Shown: piece by piece, positions 26,621 through 38,720 of the stretch | Layout of the letters: each line of letters starts with the position of its first letter | Position numbering within the stretch: position 1 is the stretch's first letter | Assembly: GCA_005765155.1 (NCBI GenBank) | Contig: VCCP01000007.1 | Span: 124,001 to 188,000, forward strand | Direction: 5' to 3' | DNA length: 64,000 nt | Source: Zelopaecilomyces penicillatus | Lineage: Eukaryota > Ascomycota > Sordariomycetes > Hypocreales > Pseudodiploosporaceae | Notes under the pieces: generated by a model | What the model was told of the DNA's origin: nothing | The model's database searches: none | The model's input: the letters and a program-made list of their open reading frames with translations, nothing else | Program-made: the position numbers and the translations under genes

Positions 26621-26849
26621 AAAAATAATAAATAAATTTTATAATATTTAAAAAAAGATATATATTATTTAATAATAATAATATTAATTAATAATAAACT
26701 ATAAGTAGAATTTATAAAAGGATATATTAAGGATTATAAATTTATTAAAATAATTAAAGTATTAAAAATATAAAAATTAAGAGAAGAAATTAATATAAAA
26801 GAAAGATTAATAAATATTAAATTATCTTTTATAATAAATAATAAACTAT

Positions 26850-28240
26850 TATATTAATTTAAGTTAGATAATATAAGGAAACTATATATCCTATAAAATT
26901 ATATAATAATAATATTAATAAAAGCCTATAATTAGAACTTTTATATAGGATTATATAAGATAAATATAGTACTAAAAGATTTAATATTTTATTAAATAAT
27001 ACAATAGATTAAATAATAGATATCCTATTATAAGGTATACTTAGAAAATTTAATTAATTAAATAAAATTATTAAAAGAATTATAGTTAATAATAACTCTA
27101 TATAAACCTTTTTATATAATAGCTATTAATTTTATTATATAACTTTCAAGGAGATATTATAATTATTCTAGAAAATACTAGATTATAAATATTTATTTAA
27201 TATAATAATAATTATAATATATAAGTAAAGCAGAAAATTAATATTAATCCTAGGATTAATTTATTATATTATTAAATAATAAGCTAAAATATAATTAAGA
27301 TTATTATTATTATATAATTAAGGAACTTTTAGGGTTATAATTAATAATTAAGATATTAAATTTATTTTAGATTTTTAAAAGGGTCTTTTTAGGATATTAA
27401 AAATAAGATTTACTTTTAATATAATATATTATCTATAGATTAATAGATTATCTAAGAAAAAAAACCAAATTATAGAATTAATACTTAAATATTATCTAGT
27501 AATATTAAATATATTATAGATTAAAATAATCCTAGTATTATAATTCTTATTAAATAATTTAATTAATAACCTTATAAAAAAATTATTAATTAAATTAATT
27601 ATAGAGTTTAAACCTATTAGATTAATAAAACTATTATAAATAAATACTAATAAAATAAATATTAAAGTATTAAATATATTAAGATATCTATTTATAAATA
27701 AGATTAATTATATTATAGATATAATAATAATATATATAAATTATATATATAACTAAAAGTATAGATTAATTAAATTTAAAATAAATAATAAGATATATTT
27801 AAGGCTATATAAGGGATATTAATTACCAGGAAAACCATTATAAAAATAATTATAATAATAAATAGGATTATTTAAAGTAATTAAATAAATAGGATTATTA
27901 ATATATAAATTAGATTTATTTATTTATTAAAGGATTTATTAAATAATATTAATTATATATTTATATCTAAAACCTAAGGGGAATAATCTATTTAACAGGA
28001 TATTAAATAAATAGATATAATTAATAAAAATTAAGGGATAAGATAAAGAATAGGAAATCTAGAAAATTATAAAAGGATAAATAAATAAAAAAGGAAGATA
28101 TTTATAAATCAAGTATATAATTAAATAAAGAGGTTTTAGATTAGAATATAATAAATAAAGAAAGAGAAAAGAGCTTATATAGATTATAATAAGCTTAATT
28201 AAAGATTATAAATAAAAAAAACCTTATTAAAAAATTATAG
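26850..28240 (+). pseudogene. G2 integrase with C-terminal chromodomain, relic
   Basis: The integrase core is legible around 27,320-27,480. I-I-N-N-Q-D-I-K-F corresponds to the (V/I)-S-D-R-D-x-x-F box, and I-Y-Y-L-Q-I-N-R-L-S-K-K-K-N-Q at about 27,425-27,470 corresponds to the H-P-Q-T-D-G-x-S-E-R-x-N-Q box containing the catalytic Glu (changed to Lys). A G-L-F-K-V-I-K-Q-I segment near 27,870 matches the GPF/Y module. At about 28,050-28,190 the reading E-I-Q-K-I-I-K-G, then R-Y-L-Q-I-K-Y-I-I-K-Q-R-G-F, then a K-E-L...I-K-D-Y end matches a chromodomain (E-V-E-K-I..., L-x-Y-L-V-K-W-K-G-Y). This makes G a chromovirus-type element. Confidence 0.78.
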
Positions 28241-29975
28241 AAAGTATATTTAATAAAAAAAGAATAAGAATAAGAAGAGATAAATAAGATACTAAAAATA
28301 AATTTATAAGTATTATTATTTAAGAAAAAAAAATAAAAAACTTTTTAAAAAAAAGAGTAAATACTTTTAAAATAAAGAAAAAAAAATTATAAGGATTAAA
28401 TATATAGCTATAAAAAATAATAAAGAACTTAAACCTTATAAAAATCAAAAAAAAACTGATTATTAAAAGAATTAAATTTAAAGACTTATTAAAAGATTTT
28501 AATATAATAAACTATTTAATACTATTAGTTAATAATAAAATCTTTAATCTTAAGGTAATAAATTATAAAATAATAGATACTTATTATATAAATTTATTGA
28601 TTTACTATAATATTAATTATTTTATAAGCTTAGATTTAAAAGAATTAAGAATATATTATTATATATTAATAATTAAAGTATTTTATTATATTAAATTAAA
28701 TTATAGAGATTATATAGAACTATTTAATATAATAATTATAAAGCTTAAATTAATTAAAGTCCTTTTTAAGGAAAAATAATAATTATAAAATAGATTAAAA
28801 AATATTAAAGAATAATTAAAGGAATTTAAGAGTAAAGTCTTAGCTATAGATATTAATTAAATATTATATCTAAAGTATATTTTATTACTTTATATTATTA
28901 AAATACTTAAAAAGGTTTTAAATAAAGAAAAATTAAATATAATATATATTATTAATAAATATTAATTATTCTAATAACTTTTAATTATAATTATATATTA
29001 TAAAGAATAGAAGCTATTTTTATTAATAAATATATTAAAGGAATACTTCTATTTTATTATAAGAATAATTATTAATAATAAAATTATAGATAAGATAAAT
29101 AAATCACTTATAAGATTTATAATACTAGTAAATATATATCTTTTATTAATTAATAAATTAGATAAATATTATTAAAAGGATTATATACTAGATTTTAATA
29201 AGAGCGATTTTAAAGAAGAAATCCTAGTATATATGAAAGAATAAAATTTTAATATAAAAGGAATTCGATTTATTATTTAATAAAAAGCTAAATAAATTTA
29301 TATTCCTATTTTAAATAGATTATTTACTTTAATACTAGGATAATAAAACTTTATAATTAGAGAAATCAAAACTAAAATAATATTAATAATTATTATTATA
29401 ATAGATATTAAATATAAAATTTAATTAAATTTATTTATTAAGAAATTAAATTTAAATAATATTAAGAATCTATTAATAAAATAAAAAAAGAATAAAATAA
29501 AGATATAATAAAGAATAAAAGCTTTAATATATACCCTATTATTATAAAAAGGGCTAGATTTAATTAAAATACCTAGAGAAATAATAATAATATTAATATC
29601 TAATAATTAAATTCTTTATAATAAAATTAAAAAAAAAGTCTAATATATTATTATTATTATTATATAGATAATAAATAAATAAATTAAACTATTTATTATA
29701 TTATATAAATATAATTATTAAAAAAAAATATTAAAAAAGAAGATTTATATAAATTAAAAAAGAATTATTAATATTATAATTAAAAATAAAATTAATTTAA
29801 ATAATACTATATAATAAATAAATTTAAATTTATAAAATAAAGATTATTATTTTAAAAACTAAACTGAATATAATAATAAAGATTTAGAAAGAAATAATAT
29901 AATATATAAAATTAATTATATAATAAATAAATAAATAATAAAGAATTAATCGCTTTTTTCTTAAGAATAGGTAAT
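28240..29975 (+). pseudogene. G2 3' region after the chromodomain, unidentified
   Basis: About 1.7 kb between the chromodomain and the 3' LTR, longer than usual for a chromovirus. The + strand stays purine-rich to about 29,940, so part of it may have been coding. It holds one of the longest open stretches in the block, 28,597-28,779 (60 codons, Tyr/Ile/Leu/Lys-rich). This is probably chance survival in a relic rather than a gene, because the G1 counterpart near 4,050-4,235 shows no special conservation and no start context is evident. I recognise no domain. Confidence 0.45.
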
Positions 29976-30108
29976 TATTATAATTATTTATATTAGATTA
30001 TTAAAATAATTATTTCTTTATTCCTTTATCCTCTTAATCAGATTATTAAATAATTAACTAGATTATTAAATTAAATAGAAAATAAAATCATCCTTTTTAT
30101 ATATAATA
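29976..30108 (+). repeat. G2 3' LTR
   Basis: 133 bp, reverse complement of the G1 LTRs, ending TATATAATA (from TATATAACA). The paired 5' LTR lies left of the window. Confidence 0.85.
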
Positions 30109-30983
30109 ATATTCTTATAAAGAGCCTATATAATATCTAATTTAATAAAATCCTTATATATCTATCTTATAATATTAAAATTCTAATATAATAAATTAAA
30201 AAGGAATAATATATTATAAATATAATTTATATAAAAAAGCTATAAATCTTTATAAGAAATATTCTTTTAAAACTATTATTAACTTTATAATATAATACTA
30301 TATAATATAAGATAATTATATATATCTTAACTTTTATAATAAACTCTTCTTAATCTATAAAGACCTTTTCTTTAATCTATAATTAATATAATAACCTTAA
30401 ATTTTAGATATTATAGCCTTTATAATAGTCTTTTAAATCACTCTTATACCAGCCTAAAAAGCTCTTATTAATACCCTTTAATAAGCCTTTTAATAAGCCT
30501 TTTAATAAACCTTTATAATAGCTTTTTAAAGACCCTTTTATAATATTATTATCTAAAATATTAAATAATAGCTTTATAATTCTTAATTTATTAATTTTAT
30601 TTAAATTTATAATTATTATATATAATAAAAATTAATTTTATAATAAATCTTATCTTTTTATAAATAAGAATATTTATAATAATTATTAAAAATTCTATCT
30701 TATAGATTTAAATAGCTTTTTTATTATATAATAATAAATAAATCTTCTTTAATAATATAACTTTTATTCTATTATTTATTATAATAAATAATAAATTTAA
30801 TAGATTTTTTAAATTTATTTTTAATATTGAAAAATAAAAAAAATACTTCTTTAAAATTATTAAAATAGATAATATATATAAAATTAATTATTTTAATCTT
30901 TATTTAATATAAATTATTAATATTATTAATTAAAAATCTATTATAAATTTTATTTAAGCTTTTATTAATTATAAATATAATAA

Positions 30984-30988
30984 GATAT
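30984..30988. repeat. Probable target-site duplication of element B, left copy
   Basis: GATAT, paired with AATAT at 43,817-43,821; one G/A difference consistent with later mutation. Confidence 0.6.
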
Positions 30989-31382
30989 TTTAATAACTGG
31001 GTTAAACACACCCCCTTACTAATTAATTAAGCTATAATTATATAAGCTGCACTTAAAGGGATTAAACTATATAAATAGATAGGCTATACCCAGGCTATTT
31101 AAATAAGACAGATATTATTTAATTTAAGTTTTTCCCCCTTTTACCTAAGAATTTTTTTAATATATTTAAAAGACTAGCTATTAAAAAGCTATCTTCTTTA
31201 TTTAATTAATTATAGGATAATTAATTAATCTCTTAAATTTATTTTATTATATTATTGCTTTATAGCTTTTCTTACTTATTTAATCCTTATAGACTATACT
31301 AACTATATAATTATCTTAAAATTATATTATAATTCTATAAATAGTATTAATATTATTATATATATTATTTTCTTTTTATTAA
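30989..31382 (+). repeat. Element B 5' LTR
   Basis: 394 bp. The first ~30 bases (ACTGGGTTAAACACACCCC) keep TG and CA steps lost in the 3' copy at 43,423 onward. The LTR ends TATTAA next to internal AACTAATAATC; a primer-binding site cannot be assigned because a TGG start would have been erased by RIP. Confidence 0.92.
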
Positions 31383-31399
31383 AACTAATAATCAAGATA

Positions 31400-34300
31400 A
31401 GGGAATATCTTATTTACTTTACTATTAAAAAGATTAATTAATACCAGATTAATAATATAATATATTTAAGGGTATTTTTAAGCTATTATAAGAATTAGTT
31501 TAAGAAGAATTATTATAAATACCCTTATAAGACCTTTCGATCAGTATAATTAAAAGATATCTTTAAGAATAATAGCCTAGAAATCTAAAAATAAAAGAGC
31601 TAAGCTTATTTATTAAAAGATTTAAAATCTATAAAACAAAAATATTATATATTATCCTAGTTAAATAATAAGGTATTATTAATTTCTTTTCTATTAGAAT
31701 CTAATATTATAGAATATTAAATTATTAAAAGAAAAAATAAGGAAATATTTAATCCTAAGATAAGCTTTTATCTAGAATATATATAAAAGATAATTTATAT
31801 ATTAAATATTAGATTAAAAAGGCAGGGTATCTTAAATTTATTAATTTTATTTAATTAAAATATAAATAAATATAGAAAGAACTATTATAAATAATCAATT
31901 TATATAGCTTCTAATATTAATTATTTAATTAATAATAAATAGTATTAATTATATATTAACCCTTAGTTTTGTTTTTTTATATTATAGATTAATATTTTAA
32001 TAGTTTAGTTAATCTTAGGAAATATTTTTATCTTTTTTCTTTTTTTATAGGTCTTATCCTTAATATTAAAGAAGCTTTTTATTTAAAAGTAATCTTAGTA
32101 TTTTAAAAATAAGATATTATTTAATTATAATAAAATAGGAATTATTATTCTTAACTTAAGTATAGTGCTTGTTTTTAAAGGAAAGGTTTTATATTAATAT
32201 TAAGATATAATTAATAAGATATTATTATATAAGAGTTAAGATAACTTTTTCTTAGATTAAATATCTAAATACCTTTATAATAAAAAGCCTTTATTATTAT
32301 TTAATCTTTTTAATATATTATTAATCCTTGATTTAAGTAGATATTCTTTATACTAAAAAAAAAGATCTTTAAATAGCTTTAACTTTATTATTAGAATTAC
32401 TACTCCTAAGATTATTATATCTAATATCCTTACTTTAAGTATTCCTTTACCTAATATAATATCTATTATAAATTCTAATAGCCCTTTCTTTAATAGATTA
32501 GATTTATAATTAATTAATTAATTAAAAGATAATATTATTAAGAGTTTTTAATAAAGTATTATTAAGATTAATACTATTCTCTTTAATAATCTTAAGGATA
32601 TTCTTATTATAAATAAATCTAAAAGATATATTATTAACCTTAAGTTTATTAAATATTTTAATAAGATTAATATTATTAAATACCTTTTAAATTATAAGCT
32701 TAAGATAAAAGGTAATAATATAATTAATAAAAAGAAATATAATTATTTTATATATTATATAATTAATATTTATAAGGATATTATTTAAGGATTTATCTAT
32801 AATCTTTTATAGATAAAAGCTAAAGAAGTATTAAAAAATTATTTTTTTAAAAAAGATTTATAATAGTTAAGATTATATAAAGATTATTTAAAAATACTTA
32901 AATAATAGTATTTAAAATCTATTAAAGATATTCTAGATTAATTTAATAGATATAGATTTTATACTTTTTAATATAATTTAAATTAAAAGGATTTAAAATC
33001 ATTATCTTATATATTATATAAGATTATATTAATAAGGCTCCTTATTAAGATTATCTAAGTAAATTCTATTAATAATCCTTATAAACTTAAGAAGATATTA
33101 TATAAGCAGTTTTAAGGATATTTTAATAATTAAGTGATTATTAGATTAACTATTAAATAGTATAAGATTTTTAATAGTTTTAGGAATTAGATAAATATAA
33201 TTATTATTAAAGTAATACTTAATTAAATTATTATAATAAAGAATCTGATTATATAAAACCTTAATCTTAAAGAAAAGTTCTTTTTAATTATTATTAAGAT
33301 TATACCCTTTAAAACTAAGCTAATAAATATAAAGGAATTAATTAAATTTATTAATAATTTTAAGATTAATATAGCTATTAAAGAAGATATTATTTAAATA
33401 ATTATTAAAATATAGATAGGTATTAATATATATATTAGTAAGGATTTATAGTATAAAGGCTTGATAAGTTTTTTATTTAATTAAATAATATTTAATCTTA
33501 ATAATAATAAAGATTTTAATATCTCTTCCCTTTAAGAGAGATAAAATAAGAATAATTATTAGTATTATAATTTATTAAGCTATTTTCCCTTCTATTATAA
33601 TAAATTAGTATATAATACTAAACTTAGGTTTTATATATATAATTTATATATTAGGATATTAAACCTAGAATATATTATAGATTAGAGTATAATTCCTTTT
33701 ATTATTATATAATAGTTCTATAAAATAAAAGGATACTATTAAAAGCTTATAATAATTTAAGCTATTAATTTTCTTGATTATATAATTATATTCCTTATCC
33801 TTTTAATTAAAGCTAGAGCCTTTTAATATTTTAAATAGGTATTAAATAAATATAAAGGTATAATCTTTAGAAAATATATCCTTTATTTAGGCCTTAAATA
33901 ATAATCTATAAAGTTATAATATTTAGATATTATATCTAATAAAAATATAATTTAAATTTCTTTTATATTACTCTCTTAATATAAAGATATAAAGGATTAA
34001 ATAATATTAATATATATAATTAATATAAATATTAATAAAAGAAAGAGATAGAAAGATAATAATAAAGAGTTAATTAAACCTTTAATTATTATATATTAAA
34101 AGGCTACTTTTAAGACTATCCTAATATTAAATAAGATAATACTTTTTAATCTAGTGATTATACCTAAGAATATATTATAAATAATAGATTAAAATATAAG
34201 ATTTCCTTATTATTAATTAAAATTAAAAAAGATCTTATTTATAAAGATAATTATTATATTATTTTATATATTAATTAATCTTAATTTAGAGCTTAAGATA

Positions 34301-34450
34301 ATTATAGGTTAGGATCTATTAAATTAAGTTAAAGATATAATAAAAATCTTTTATATCCTTAGGAATAAATTAAATAATCCTATATCTTTAATAAAGTTAA
34401 AGAATATAATAGAAGTAATTTAAGTTTATCTATAGATAAGGTATAATAAA
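31400..34450 (+). pseudogene. Element B first reading frame (gag-like) relic
   Basis: A ~3-kb purine-rich region between 5' LTR and protease. Conceptual translation, allowing RIP-type stops, gives one long continuous lysine-, asparagine- and glutamine-rich frame, most even between 32,700 and 34,400. No capsid or zinc-knuckle motif can be named. A product of about 1,000 residues would be large for Gag, so the frame may contain more than Gag. Confidence 0.5.
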
Positions 34451-34759
34451 GCCTTCTTTAATAAACTAATTAAATAATTATATATTAGTATTATAGCTAT
34501 AATTAAAATATAAGAAGAAGCCTCTTTTAATTATAACCAGTATTAAATAATATTATTTAATTAAGATTAAGATAATATAAATCTATTAAGCCTATATTAT
34601 TTCTATATTCTGAAATTAATTAAAGATAATCTTTATAATAATATAAGCTTCTTTTTTAATAAGGTATCTTATAAGATTATTTAAATATACTTAAATAGCT
34701 ATTAATTATTAAATATATAATAAATACTTAAGATTTAAATCAGGATTAATTCTTAAAAA

Positions 34760-35040
34760 AGAAAAATAATAAATATATTTATTAATTTAAGCTCTAAAGA
34801 TAATATTATCTTAAAATCACTAGCTAAGAAATACAGGGTTAAATATAATCTAATTAAGATTAAAATAATATTATTCTTTAAATAGATTACTTAAATAATT
34901 AAGGAAGTGGAAGTTTAACTCTATATAAGAATCACTTAGATATCTATTTATTTATATATAGTATTGGATAGAGTTATAATACCTTTTATCCTAAGGATAT
35001 TATTTATTAGAATAGCTAAGCTATTATTTAATTATTCTTA
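34760..35040 (+). pseudogene. Element B protease relic
   Basis: The reading F-I-N-L-S-S-K-D-N-I-I-L near 34,775-34,815 fits a retropepsin active site (F-I-D-S-G-x-x-x-N-F-I) after RIP. V-I-I-P-F-I-L-R-I-L-F-I-R-I-A-K at about 34,970-35,025 fits the C-terminal hydrophobic strand (P-x-I-L-G-M-P-F-L...). It lies directly upstream of RT as in Ty3/gypsy pol. Confidence 0.58.
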
Positions 35041-35839
35041 GAAAAGTAAAGACTTATATATATAATATTAAATAAAATAAATATAAATAATTACTCTTAT
35101 TATAGATACTATTTATTAAAAATAAAATAAATCTAACTCCTTAGAAAACTAAATATTAATTATATTATTAAAGGTATAATTAATAATAAGGAATTAATTA
35201 ATCTAGAATAGCTCCTTAAAGATAATAAAGAAATATTAATAGAGTTTAACTTTAATAATAATAAGGTAATTATTAAATATATATTAATAGAGTCTATAAA
35301 GTAATATATTAAAGCTTTAGAAGCAGCTAAAACTAAATTAGACTTTTTAAAGAAAAAGAAGAAATCTAAAAAAAAAGGAATATATTAATTATATAATCTC
35401 CTTAAGGTATATATCTATACCTTTTATAAGAAAAAGATTAATAAAATCAATCCTATTAATAATATTTCTTTAAATAGATTTATATCTAATAATAATCTAT
35501 TTTAAAAAAAGAAAAAATAAAAGAAAATAAAAAAAAAATCGATTTAAATATACCCTTTACTAAATATATTACCTTAAAGTTCTTTAATATATCTAAAAGA
35601 TCCTGATTTTATAAAGAATACTATAAAGAAATCCTCTTTTAAATTAAGAATATATTAATTTAATAAAAGATTAATATTTTCTTAAAGATCCTTTATAATA
35701 AAGAATAGGCTTTATCTTAATAATTTAAAGAAAGTGGAATACTTAATCTATTGGTTATATCTTCTTAAATTATTAAAGTGATTCCTTATTTAATCTAGTA
35801 GGTATATTCTATTCTTATTTTATAAGGATTAGAAGTAAA

Positions 35840-36340
35840 AGCTATAAAGTTATTAAAGGTATACTTTAAGAATTATATATTAAAAGAGTTTTATATCTTT
35901 TATAGAAATTAATATTTCTTTATTAAGAAAAAGGATAAGAGGCTTTATTTAATTAATATTATTATAAAATATAATATTATTATTTTTAAAGATATATTTA
36001 TCCTTTTTAATATTAATTCCTTTAATAAAGATTTCTTTATATATATTATACTTTTATTATTAGATTTCTTTTTTAATTATAATTAAATCTTATTAAATAA
36101 AAAGAGTAAAGATTTTATTATATTTTCTTCTATTATTAATCTTTTAAGGATATATATATTCTCTTAGGGTATTATAAATTCTATAGCCTAGTTTATAAGA
36201 ATTATAATTTAAATATTATTTAATCTTATTCTAGATATTTATAAACCCTTTCTTAATAATATTATTATATATAAGCTATAATCTATTTATAATAATAAAA
36301 AGATTTTTTTTAGGGTATAGAAATATATACTTAAATATTT
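35840..36340 (+). pseudogene. Element B reverse transcriptase relic
   Basis: The frame shows Y-F-F-I-K-K-K-D-K-R-L-Y-L-I-N (from the S-P-W-F-L-V-K-K-K-D-x-x-x-R-x-x-I-N box) near 35,910-35,955, L-L-D-F-F-F-N-Y-N near 36,055-36,085 (from the L-D-x-x-S-G-Y-x-Q box), and F-L-N-N-I-I-I-Y at 36,249-36,272 (from F-L-D-D-I-x-I-Y). Active-site aspartates are asparagine. A Ty3/gypsy RT by motif content and by the following RNase H and integrase. Confidence 0.83.
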
Positions 36341-36469
36341 ATAAAACCTTAATAAAATCCTTTTTAATATTAAGCTCTTTAAATATATAATATTAAAAAG
36401 GAAATTAAGATATTATTAAAATATAATTATTATTATTAGATTTCTTTATAGGATATCTAGAAAGAAATT

Positions 36470-37110
36470 AATTAAAAAGAAAATTATTAAAATCCTAGAA
36501 TAGCTTATCTATTATAATATAATAGATATTAAGGCCTTTCTTAGATTTATTAGCTATTATTAAATTTGGATATATAACTTTATTATTATTATTCTTTTCT
36601 TTATTATCTTATTATAAAAGAAAGCTTTTTAAAAGTAAGAAGGATTATAATTAAAGATAATAATTAAGCTTAAGGATATAATAATAATTATCTCTATTCT
36701 AATATTATTTAATCTCTTTAAGGAGGATAGAGAAATTATATTTATAATAAATACTAGCCTTAAAGGATAGGGAGTAGTTTTAATATAAATTCTAGATAGA
36801 TAATAATACTTAATTAGGTTTAAAAGCGATTATTAAAATAAGATTAAATATAGCTATAATATAATAAAGTAAGAGTATAAGGTTATTCTTTTTATACTTT
36901 AAAGGCTTAAAGGATATATCTATAATATATAATTTACCTTAAAGATAAATATATATATCCTTATATATTAGTTTAATAATACTATTTATAATATACCAGA
37001 TAGTCTTATTATTTACTAGATTAGCTATATTATATTATTTGATTTTATTATTAAATATATTTCTAGGAAAAATAATAGTATAATAGATAGACTTTCTTAG
37101 AAAGGATTAA
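36470..37110 (+). pseudogene. Element B RT connection and RNase H relic
   Basis: After RT, the reading A-F-L-R-F-I-S-Y-Y-Q-I-W-I near 36,535-36,575 is the conserved F-L-G-x-x-x-Y-Y-R-x-F-I connection. I-I-F-I-I-N-T-S-L-K-G-W-G-V-V-L near 36,735-36,785 is the RNase H D-A-S-x-x-G-W-G-A-V-L strand, with D changed to N. The end, near 37,060-37,110, reads I-S-R-K-N-N-S-I-I-D-R-L-S, matching the terminal H-x-P-G-x-x-N-x-x-A-D-x-L-S-R box. Very clear despite stops. Confidence 0.82.
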
Positions 37111-37269
37111 AGCTATTTAATTAAATAAATATTAAAATTAAAAAGGATTTAAAGGATATAATTAATATATATCTTAGATTAATATAATTAAATATACTAA
37201 AACCTAGATATTCTATAAAGTCTTAGTAGATTATTAGATTTCTATATTTACTAAAAAGATTATCTGATT

Positions 37270-38720
37270 TTAATAGAGTATAATTTAGAATATTATATTA
37301 GAAAGCTTAGAGATTCTTTATTAAGGATAGAAAACTTTAATTAAGGCTAATCTATAAAAAAAACTATTTTATATTAGTTATTAATAATTTATTTATCTAT
37401 AAGAAATTAATAGTAAGCTATTATATAGCTTAAGGGTATAAAGATAAAATAGTTATCTTTAAAACTCTTTTTAATAGGTATTATTAAGAAAAGATATAAA
37501 ATAATATTTCCTTAGCTATAACCTATTACCCTAAGTATTAAAAGTTTATACTATAATAGGGTAAAGAATCAGTGATTTTAATATTACTTAGGCAGTTAAT
37601 ATTAAAAGTATATTTCGATTTATAATATATACTATCTGATTATAATATAAACTTTCTTATAAAAGCTTATTATAATTTAATTAGATAGATAAAAGTTTAA
37701 TTAATATAATAGATTAACTTAAGGGCTATAATTAGGTTTATTATAACCTTAATATAATAATATAAACTTATATTTTATATAATTATTAATAATAGATCTA
37801 AAATAAAAGGGCTTCTCTTTTAAATACTGTTTAATTAAGATATAAAATATATTTAAATATCTAGATATAATCCTATAATTAACTCTATAATTAAAATTAA
37901 TTATTAAAGCCTTATATTTATAATAGTAAAGATATTAAAAGGGGATTTTAAATAGATAAGATACCTTAAAATAGCTATTTTTATAGATAGAATTATAATT
38001 AAATTATCCTATAGCTTTTCTATCTTTTATCTTATATATAGGTATAACCCTATTTTATTATTTAAAATTAAATTTCTAATATAAAGGCTTATTAATTAAG
38101 ATATTATTATTAATACTAAAGACTTATTTAAGTCTTATATTTAAATATTAGAAAGAAGATTAGAAGATATAATAAAAGCTAAAGAAAAGATAATTAACTT
38201 TAAGAAAAAGCTAATAGTAAGAATAAATACTATTAATAAATATATACTTTAATTAAAATATAATCAATTAATACTAAATAATCTAATACTTATATATAAT
38301 ATACCTAAGAAATAAAATAAATCCTATATAGTAAAGATAGTAATATGTTAGTATAGCCTATATTAGATTATTTTATAAATAGATATTACTAAAGTATATA
38401 TACTTTATATAATAGATAGGATTCTTCTGGATAAAATCTATTCTAGAAACTATCTAAAGAAGCTTATTAAAGATAAATATAATTAATAGATATCTAATAT
38501 TAATATATAGCTCTTTAAACCTAAAGATAAATAAAAACTATATAAGGAAAAGAAAGGATTAGGATTATTAGACCTTTTTATATACTTTGATTTACCTATT
38601 AATTAAATAATATTCTAAGACTCTAACTCTAATATTAATCTTAAAAAAGACTTCCTAGATTTACTATTAATTATTAAACCTTAATTTAAAGTTATAATCT
38701 CTAGCTTAATTTAATATTAA
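37270..38720 (+). pseudogene. Element B integrase relic with C-terminal tail
   Basis: Starts shortly after the RNase H end. A zinc-binding-like region lies about 37,430-37,560, and the core about 37,600-37,950. I-I-I-N-N-R-S-K-I-K-G near 37,785 fits the D-N-G-x-x-F/I-K-x box, and R-Y-N-P-I-I-N-S-I-I-K near 37,865-37,895 fits the P-x-x-N-G-x-x-E box, with G and E lost to RIP-type change. The tail to 38,720 contains a conserved-looking lysine-rich segment but no recognisable chromodomain. Confidence 0.7.

Larger units (their letters stand above)
24402..30108 (+). mobile_element. G2 Ty3/gypsy element, right part
   Basis: Continuation of G2 after the G1 insertion. It contains the end of protease, RT (about 25,150-25,830), RNase H (26,080-26,620), integrase with chromodomain (26,850-28,240), a 1.7-kb 3' region and the 3' LTR. 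It matches G1 2,724-8,420 in inverted orientation throughout. The + strand is clearly purine-rich. The 5 bases after the LTR (30,109-30,113, ATATT) would be one copy of the G2 target duplication; the other is outside the window. Confidence 0.88.

Noticed and set aside
28597..28779. 60-codon open stretch as a small gene
   Set aside because: It lies within the G2 relic, has no start context or recognisable domain, and its composition (Tyr, Ile, Leu, Lys) is what A+T-rich DNA gives by chance.
30480..30530. Tandem AATAAGCCTTTT repeat as a minisatellite
   Set aside because: Only about three imperfect units inside H1; treated as part of the element.
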